Shown here: in pieces, positions 56,941 to 64,000 of the stretch | How the letters are laid out: every line of letters begins with the position of its first letter | How positions within the stretch are numbered: the first letter of the stretch is position 1 | Source: Serendipita indica DSM 11827 | Taxonomy: Eukaryota; Basidiomycota; Agaricomycetes; Sebacinales; Serendipitaceae | Reading direction: 5' to 3' | Length of the DNA: 64,000 nt | NCBI GenBank assembly: GCA_910890315.1 | Contig: CAJVGD010000042.1 | Coordinates: 1,116,001 to 1,180,000 of the forward strand | Notes under the pieces: generated by a model | Told to the model about the DNA's origin: nothing | The model's input: only the letters and a program-made list of their open reading frames with translations | Database searches by the model: none | Program-made: the position numbers and the translations under genes

Positions 56941-59116
56941 ATGTCAGTGGCGAATTCTGCTTGGAATCCTGTAAGCACTTCCAACGTCTTTTATGATCAA
57001 CTATTTGACATAGCAAATCCCGATTGCATCTTATTGCCCCTCTTTGTGGAAATAGGGTGCCTTTGTGAGCGCGGATGTCAATGTTCCACCAGTCGTCGAA
57101 GGCAACCGTAAGTGTCGCCTTTTTTGCCTCTGGAAAATGTCTGTAAGCTCGGAGTGTGTACTGATGCTTGTATGTCTCAGCAGAGGGGGGTTTTGTGGTC
57201 GACCCGCATGTTGAAGGAGATTCAGACGAAGATGCCATCGCCGACGAAGACATTGATGACGTGCAGATGGCAGGCATCCTCGTTGGTTCTTCTCGTGATG
57301 GTGAAACCAAGCACACAACCCACGCCCCAGGCCCGACGGCCAACGGCATGGCGGACAGTACGTAAAGTTTTCGCAAGCATGCAACAAATTTTATTGAGTA
57401 CATTACAGACGATACATCGTCAGAGCCTCTTCCGGTCGGCCCGGTGGTCGATCAGGCCCAACAGAGTGAGGCTCGCGCCAAGTTGAGAAAACGCAGCAAA
57501 TCGTCAAAGACAGTAATTGAGTACGAGTCGGAAGAAGACGATGGGTTGGAAAGAAATATCCCCGACTACGTTGATTCAACTTCTGGAGAAGACGAGCTCG
57601 ATTCAGACGGAGACGCGAAGGCGACGGCGGCCAAAAAGACGAAAGAGTCGGGGAAGAAGGCAATCAAGACTGTTAAGGACCTTCCTATATACGCCCAGCA
57701 TGCCTATGTTGCGTCCACATACGGGCTCCCCAAGTTACCTGTTCCAATGGTCTTGTTGCCTGGTCTACGCTCACGAAAGCCACCGCCGATCCCAGTCCCC
57801 GACCTGACAAAGCGCAGCCGGGGGAGACATGTTGTCGCTGGAGAAGACGATGGTCGCAAATACCATTGTACTGTGGCTGGATGCGACAAGTGAGTAATTA
57901 GCTCGGATTTTGCAGTCATTTGACAATTGTTACAGACGCTTCGCCCGAGGAGAACATCTAAAGCGACATATTAGAAGTATTCACACCCACGAGAAACGTA
58001 TGGCGTCTTCTTCGTATCTGAACGCATATTCATCGATCGCTAGCCCACCAATGCCCCTACCCTGGATGCCTCCGTGGCTTTAGCCGCACTGACAATATGA
58101 TGCAGCATATGCGTACTCACGACGATTGGCCCGACGATGAGACGGCGGCAAAGATAATTGCAGAGACAGAGAAGAAGGCAGGCAAGAAGGCTGCTGCTGC
58201 TGCATCAGCCGCTCAGAAGGCAGAACAAGAGCCGCGGCCAGTGATTCCAGCCATGGCTGCTGTGCCATGGCAGGTGCCACATATGTTCATCAACTGGGCT
58301 CGTCCCAATGGGACACCGATGATCCCCGTGATTCCCGCACCCGGGCCCCCAAACCAGCCATCTGATCCAAAGGATGATGCAGACACGATGGATGCAGAGG
58401 CCGACGAAGACGTACAGCTTCAATCCCCGATCAGTACAGCAGCCACGGGAGACTCTGGCTTGGCAGAGTTTACGAAACTATTTCCCTCGACGAATAACGG
58501 CATAGGAACTCCTTCTGCCGAACAAGCGACGATTGCACCAGGCATGGTGATGATGTCTCCCATGTCACCAGGAGCCGGTCCGTCTACTGCTGGAGGAAAG
58601 CGCCACAGAAGCACACGTTCAGCTGCAAAAGCTGCTTCTAAGGCCATTACCGAGAGTTCCACCACGGGCGACGACACGCCTCCAGCTGCCTCACCAACAT
58701 CCCCCACGACGTCAACGGCGGGCACCAGTACCGGTTCAACCATGTCTTTGCCGATCGGTTTACCTGTGAATCTGGGTGCTGGTTCAAGTACGTCAACCGC
58801 AGGAGGTGCGTCCCAGCCACCCATGGGATGGGCGATGCCAGCCGGGATCCAGTATCCATTCATGCCATCTCTCCCACCTGGGACGCCATTCCCACCCCCG
58901 GCGATTGCCATCCCTATTCCTCCGGGAGCCCAGCTGCCACATCCAACGCAACTCCCGCCAAACGCCCAACTCATCCCCGACCCAAAAGGAGGGCACACGG
59001 TGATCATTCCTCCACCTCCTCTACCCTGGGGTATGCCCTTTCCCCCTGGTATGTTGCCCATGTCCGGTCCACAAAGCCCCGTCATCCCAAAAGCCAATTC
59101 AAAGACGATGCAATAA
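56941..59116 (+). CDS. C2H2 zinc-finger transcription factor
   Basis: Nuclear DNA-binding protein. Start MSVANSAWNP joins to GAFVSADVNVPPVVEGNP; acidic exons follow (GDSDEDAIADEDIDDVQ; LERNIPDYVDSTSGEDEL), then YAQHAYVASTYGLPKLPVP. Two adjacent C2H2 fingers: KYHCTVAGCDKRFARGEHL with HIRSIHTHEK, then PCPYPGCLRGFSRTDNMMQH. The fingers are split by introns. The C-terminal half is Ala/Pro/Ser/Gly-rich, with an NLS-like KRHRSTRSAAKAA, ending PKANSKTMQ. The two-finger layout with GEHLKRHIRS resembles Msn2/SteA-type regulators, but the target is unknown. It has its own 597-bp upstream region. Confidence 0.85.
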
Positions 59117-59677
59117 GACTTGCCTTACCGATTTTGTACCCTGCTTTCGAAGAGCCATCTGATAACGAGCGTGATTTACATTTTCTTCTTTTCTTTTTGG
59201 GTAGTCTTTCAATATCATCCGCGAGTATGTACAGTAGGGGCGACTGTGAACAGAATCGTAGACACGCATCAATTACACGTGACAGCACCGATAAATAGTG
59301 TGCGCGTGATTGCGACGTTCGTACCAATGGGCGACGCAGTGGTATGCAGAATACAGAGAGGAGCAAAACCCCAAGAAACGGTCCAGGGAAGCGTGACTTT
59401 GTAGAGAGGGTGACCATCGAGTCGATTCTATGACGGCGTAAAGGACACCATTGTAACTGGGCAGCCACCGAGGTCCAAGAAAAAAGAGGGCGTGCTTCAT
59501 CCAGCCGGGAAAAGGGGTGAAGGGTATTCAGAAGCCAGCGTTCTGTGACTTCAGTGTATATGCGATGTATGCAGAAAGGGTTTGATTCTATAGATGGAGA
59601 GTGTCGAAGTGCTAAGAGACGGTGTGGCTAGCTTGCAAGAGAAGCAGGTCGTAACGTGGGTGCGCGGAAAAGAGTGT
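59117..59677. other. Gene-free interval between converging genes
   Basis: 561 bp between the stops of the C2H2 factor (+) and the RhoGEF (-), presumably both 3' ends. ORFs here have no domain or compositional support. Confidence 0.5.
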
Positions 59678-62600
59678 CTATCGCTTGGCCATTATGAGGG
59701 AGAGATCTCCTTGCGCCTTGTTGCACCGTTCCGCGATGCGAAGTGCACCGTCCAATGCACGCTGGACAAGCGGTCGAGAGGGAGCCGTCAGAGGGGTGCT
59801 GTTGAGCAAATCTACCAAACCGATTCAGCAATCAATTTAACAGAAATAGAACTAGAGTCGATTACCTTTGTACAACATCACATAGCGAGTAACGCGTTGT
59901 GGTGGAGCAATCGCAATATCGGCCGCCGTCGTCGCACGGGCCCGTCCATTGGCAAGGCTCGACTTCTTACTGTCAGTGGGGCTCGGGCCCGGTGTGAGAT
60001 TGAGCGAGTTGGAGCCGTTGGGGCTCATGCCGACGTTTCCGCCATCCTGTGCCGCTGCCGCCGGAGTGCTTGTCATTGACGAATGTGACGAACTGTTGGC
60101 CGGCAAGCTGGCACGACGTTTGGAGGACTTGCCCGGCATACTCTTAGATCTCGGAAACGATTTCCCACCACCACCATTCGTCGGATCACCCTGCCAAGCA
60201 CTGACCGGCATTCGCTGATCCTTGTCCTCACCGCCCACCTTTTCGGTGCTCCTGTTGGAAAATATCCGACCAAATTCACTCGCATTGACTATGCTGGTCC
60301 GGCTCTTGGATAGGGGGCTCTTGGGGCTTGTGGTTCCGGTTGGAGTCTTGGTTCCCGAGGTCACAGTCGTTGTCGCCTGTTTGCACGCGAGCACGATCTG
60401 ACCAACGACTGTACAGTAGTCCACCAATACAGATTCTAGGACGGTCTCGACCGTCACAAATGCGGCGCTGACACCCCAAGCACTTGGATCTTCATTCAGT
60501 CGCATGCAAAACGCCTGTGATGCCGAGAGAAGTAGGGGTAGATGCTTCATCAGCAATGACGGTGGCTTAGCTTCGCTCAACGCGGCGTCACCCATGAATC
60601 GTAAGAGTTGATTGAGATATGTGCGCTCGGTCCTAGCGATCATATGAATCAGTATGACGAGTCGTATGGCAAAAAATGGAATCGGGATCTCACAGGATAA
60701 TCTCTCGCGAGCTCAGTAGTGCCTTTCGCGCAAGCGTCCAGCCCTCGTCAGGCATACTCGGATCTTTGCTGGGCTCTCCAAGACTTCGGAGTCGCTCCAA
60801 CTCGGCCTTGAGCACCTCGTCGTCAATATCTTCCGACGCCACGTCCAACGTCCATCTTCGACGGGAAGCTCTTCGTTCCAACGACGGTCGCTGAGGCATC
60901 GGAGGACGAACTGGCTTGCTGGTCGGTATAGGCGGTGGCGGGATTCCCAGATCAACCAGGGTCAAGGGTTTTGCAGAAGGCAGGACAGTTGTCATCGAAG
61001 TCAGCGATGGTGGTAGAGGTGGAACCGGTGGTACGGTCGAGGGCGGTTGGTCGCTCGCCACAGAAACCGGTTGGGGGTTTTGCCCTGGCCCCAGAGCAGG
61101 AGGTGCGGAATGGGGAACAACCGATGTTGGTGAATCGGTGTTGAGATTCATGTCGATATGCATTGGATATCGGATACCTCCTGGAATGACAAGCGCCTCC
61201 ATCGGGTTCGGTACATCGACACTTTTGGGCGTTTCGACCTCGATGGTCGTCGGTAAATTGCTCCTACTCCTCTGACTCGGCTTCCTCTTTGTTAATCGTC
61301 TCCTTAGCTGAGGCTTGCTGTCGGTAGCGACTGTCGGTGAAGAGGATGTGCCTGGGGTGGCATTGGTAGAGAGCAGCGAAGTGGCTGATGCGTCTGGACT
61401 GAGCGTGAATTTCGGAGGTTCCTTGAGCCGGAAGGAAGATGGAGACCTGGAATGCGTGGCGTCTGCAAGTGTAGATCTCCTTCTCAATCGAGATGGTCCC
61501 TCGCGATCCGCAGGCGTCGCGAGGACGAGTCCAGGGACCCCCGTATCCGCAGACTTGGACGCACGGTGGCGCGGTGCTGTCGGTATCGAGCTCGAGGACG
61601 ACGGGATATCAGATGTTGATCTATTCTCATTGGAACGCCCAAAGGTGAGAGCACGTTTGAGACCATTAAAACGTTTCCTCGGTTGGATGGGAATGTTTTC
61701 CTGATCTTCTGGATCCATTGCCGCATTCTCGTCTGCAAACGCGACAGAGTTGCGAGGGAAAAACTCTTGACTAGGGTCCGGAGAATCGAGGTTAAAGGGT
61801 GGGAGATGGTCGAGGGAGCTCATCGAGGCGTCTGGGCTCAATGGCGCAAACGTAACCGACCCGTGACCAATCTCCGAGACAGATCGTCGCACGGGTAGGT
61901 CTGCGAGCGGTGGGGAAGAGGATGTATAGGCAGCGTGGTCCAAGGATTGTCGGGACCGCCCACTTTCGTGTCCTATGATCGTACGGGCAGAGGACAACTC
62001 GTAAGGATTAACGGGGAGTGGATGCATCCACCCGGGCGTTGGGGGACGAAGTTCGTGTTGCGTTCTTATATGAGGAACGAGGAACACGCCGCCAGCATTT
62101 GGCGATATATTGGACGTGGACTGCGTCCGTCTGTCCAATATGGTGCCTAGAGGGATTGTTGTTTTACTGCGCGACGCTCTCGAATTGCTCGCATTTGGGT
62201 CGCCGCTGATAGGAGAAAGCGTGCGACCTTGAGATTGCCCTGAAACATTGACCTTGTCGTCGGGTGCCACATTTTTGCTCTGTGGAGTAGATTTTGACCA
62301 TTTGACGGCTTTTACAAACCCTCGAAAGTGGACGGCCCATGAGGAAGGCGCTGGTGGCGAACGTTGCTTAGCATTAGCGCCCGTTGGGGACGTACTCTGC
62401 TGTGATTTCGAGGTCCCTGGAGTATTTTGGTGTTTTGGAGGTGAGCGGGAGAGTCTCCGGGGCGCAGGAGGATTTGAGAGGGCCAAGAGGGGGAATGGGA
62501 GCTGTTGCTCTGGTGGATTTGGGAGCTGAGCGCCTGGAGGGAGATGAATAAACGAGTCTGATGTTTGTTCTCCTGCTGATGAGCCAGATTCTGGACAGGA

Positions 62601-62690
62601 TGAGGTACCCTCTGGGATCCAGGGCTTTGGGCCTGGCCTGCCTGGCCGCTGGATGGCCTGGATGGTAGCCACCTGTGCAGATGGAGGCAT
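59678..62690 (-). CDS. RhoGEF (Dbl-homology domain) protein with low-complexity insertions
   Basis: Predicted guanine-nucleotide exchange factor for a Rho-type GTPase, hence polarity or wall signalling. Start MPPSAQVATIQAIQRP. The first exon encodes over 600 residues of disordered, Pro/Ser/Arg-rich sequence (RRLTKRKPSQRSRSNLP; PPPPIPTSKPVRPPMP). Then DH helices: KALLSSREIIL joined by a 63-nt intron to TERTYLNQLLRFMGD, a middle segment (FVTVETVLESVLVDYCTVVG), and the last helices PPQRVTRYVMLYKDLL and ALDGALRIAERCNKAQ. An insertion of about 150 Ser/Gly-rich residues (roughly 59950-60380) splits the DH domain. I see no PH domain after it; it ends SLIMAKR. Assignment rests on the DH segments. Confidence 0.75.
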
Positions 62691-63216
62691 TCCAGATGCC
62701 TTTTGATATAAAACAGCGGCCTAGACTCGCAGAGACACGGGCGGGAAGAACGTGGTCGGAGCTCAAGAGCTATAAGGGCTATCAATGTCGTCAGCGACGG
62801 CGCACCAGCCGTCTGGGCCTTGTTTCAGCATTTATCGCGTGTATAATCATGTATAATGCCACTGTGGACAAATATTACTGCAGTGAACCTGAACACTCAA
62901 CGGCTCCGAAGATGGCTGGCTCAGTGATCAGCAAATCAACGGAAATGAAGTAACAAAAGCGGGCCGTGGAGCTATGTGCTGTCGCCCTCTCCAAGGCCCA
63001 ACAGGGTTCTCATGACGAATAGGTAGGCTCAGACTCCAACAAGCATACTTTCACAAAGAATCAATCCAAAACAGCTCATATTGTGCTTGGGTTATTACAA
63101 CAAGCTATCAAGATCATCCCGGTGAGCCGAGGGATAATTGTCATATTGTCACTGGCCAAATGGTAAAAGCAGAAGGATATTAGGCATACGACATGTTCAG
63201 CAGCTCTTCTAGCCTG
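62691..63216. promoter_or_regulatory. RhoGEF upstream region
   Basis: 526 bp between the RhoGEF start and the stop of the last gene, both reading left. No supported ORF, repeat or RNA. It should include the RhoGEF promoter. Confidence 0.45.
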
Positions 63217-64000
63217 TTACATGTATCGTCGACGTGCATTCTGCACGGTAAGGGTCAGTGCTTGTCCCTCCCATTTGACATCCATCAAGTTGAACAAGTC
63301 AGAGTCACTAAGAGACGACTCAATGTTGTCCCGCCCACCAATAACCTGGACAGAAATGGTGGAAATCTGAGCACTGAATTCCTTCGGCGACAATACAGGT
63401 GGGAAGCACCGTGCTTGGATGGTAGGAAGAAGCGTATGCGTTTTGCCATCGAAAGCAACAATCTCCAGTGATTCCAACATCGGAAACGGGACCTTTGATA
63501 GGCCATACGACGTCCAATCATAAAGCAGAGTAAGCGCATCTGATGAGACGACCAGATTGGTGATTCTGGGAAGATGCTCCATAAGTTGTAGAAGCCTCCT
63601 GTCGTCACTTTTACCCAGATTAATTCTTCTGAGTTTGGGTAAACGAGCGAGAAGCCCGATAAAGGCCTCGTCGGAGGCCCAGTTTGGAGTATCGAGGTCG
63701 TTCAGCGCTGGGGAGTGCAAATAATCCAACCAGCGGCAATCTGTAGACAATCTGTCCTCTAGTTTCAGCTTTTGGAGCCTTGAGTGGGCCAACATCTGCT
63801 CTGTGTTCCACTCGAGGATAGATTGAGTACAGCAAAGGACAGTGATCTCCTGAAATTCTTCTAGAATTAGATCCAGAGGAATATCGTTGATGTTAGAGAG
63901 ATGAATCTCTTTGAGGGCTCGTCCTTGGACAAACCTCTCCGAGCTCACCACGATTTCCGTATCTTCACATTTCACCACTTTGGCATCGAAGTGATGCAGT
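63217..64000 (-). CDS. LRR/F-box-like protein (partial)
   Basis: The frame is open from 63217 to the right window edge, so the N-terminus is cut off. It ends NARRRYM with a stop at 63217-63219. The sequence has leucine-rich-repeat-like units (LKEIHLSNINDIPLDLIL; LQKLKLEDRL; LPKLRRINLGKSDDRRLLQLM; MLESLEIVAF), as in Agaricomycete F-box proteins, and no F-box in the visible part. A role in substrate choice by SCF ubiquitin ligases is possible but only inference. Confidence 0.55.
   Translation of the reverse strand, partial: LHHFDAKVVKCEDTEIVVSSERFVQGRALKEIHLSNINDIPLDLILEEFQEITVLCCTQSILEWNTEQMLAHSRLQKLKLEDRLSTDCRWLDYLHSPALNDLDTPNWASDEAFIGLLARLPKLRRINLGKSDDRRLLQLMEHLPRITNLVVSSDALTLLYDWTSYGLSKVPFPMLESLEIVAFDGKTHTLLPTIQARCFPPVLSPKEFSAQISTISVQVIGGRDNIESSLSDSDLFNLMDVKWEGQALTLTVQNARRRYM

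Noticed and set aside
58420-59097. 225-residue minus-strand ORF rich in Gly, Pro and Met
   Set aside because: Antisense of the Pro/Ala-rich tail of the C2H2 factor; composition mirrors that repeat-like sequence.
1-64000. Mobile or virus-derived elements and terminal repeats
   Set aside because: None recognised: no transposase, reverse transcriptase, integrase or capsid-like frame and no long direct repeat was seen by eye. A k-mer self-comparison would be decisive and could not be run.

Overview
The window looks like nuclear DNA of a filamentous basidiomycete, most likely an Agaricomycete. The support is 30 closely packed protein genes on both strands, many 40-60 nt GT-AG introns per gene, the fungus-specific elongation factor eEF3, a DASH subunit, a class IV chitin synthase, and a Ser/Thr-rich single-pass membrane protein of a kind common in Agaricomycetes. 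A placement near Rhizoctonia/Ceratobasidium is only a guess. I saw no transposon, retroelement, CRISPR array, rRNA or tRNA. Gene models were joined by eye from GT-AG sites, frame and conserved motifs, so exact exon ends are less certain than gene identity.

Layout, left to right: partial membrane protein (1-2095, -); SPO11 (2251-4257, -); unknown protein with an in-frame TAG (4330-5673, +); eEF3 (5711-9737, -); DODA-like extradiol dioxygenase (10184-11386, +); PKA catalytic subunit (11851-13283, -); unknown membrane protein (13607-15285, -); ZUP1-like C78 peptidase (15462-17012, +); TFIIH subunit TFB3/MAT1 (17148-18472, +); class II FBP aldolase (18595-20074, -); VPS33 (20432-23040, -); SDR (23154-24085, -); TEL2 (24136-27583, -); DUS2 (27757-29421, +); glutamate 5-kinase (29512-31528, +); DASH ASK1 (31644-33361, -); NOP6 (33424-34457, +); Lnt-like carbon-nitrogen hydrolase (34498-36235, -); CutC (36485-37487, +); unknown mitochondrial-type protein (37527-38704, +); arrestin-like protein (39017-42058, +); ATP synthase subunit e (42187-42604, -); FIP1 (42782-44612, +); aspartate/glutamate carrier (44721-47876, -); TRM5 (48008-49752, -); TatD-family protein (49792-51074, +); chitin synthase (51490-56343, +); C2H2 factor (56941-59116, +); RhoGEF (59678-62690, -); partial LRR/F-box-like protein (63217-64000, -).

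The genes are mainly core housekeeping: translation (eEF3, TRM5, DUS2, NOP6), chromosome biology (SPO11, TEL2, ASK1), transcription and RNA 3' ends (TFB3, FIP1, C2H2 factor), trafficking, signalling and wall growth (VPS33, arrestin-like, PKA, RhoGEF, chitin synthase), and metabolism and mitochondria (aldolase, glutamate 5-kinase, carrier, ATP synthase e). There is no obvious metabolite cluster or defence island. Intergenic gaps are mostly under 500 bp and several head-to-head pairs share promoters of 39-180 bp.

The most unusual signal is extreme exon fragmentation: two tandem 5-nt exons in the carrier gene that encode its signature motif, tandem 12-nt and 6-nt exons in aldolase, a 17-nt exon in the TatD gene, and a FIP1 junction that may need a 1-nt exon. 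Other points are a TRM5 pair of in-frame starts predicting mitochondrial and cytosolic forms, a GC-AG intron in the ZUP1-like gene, and insertions that split the PUA domain of glutamate 5-kinase and the DH domain of the RhoGEF.
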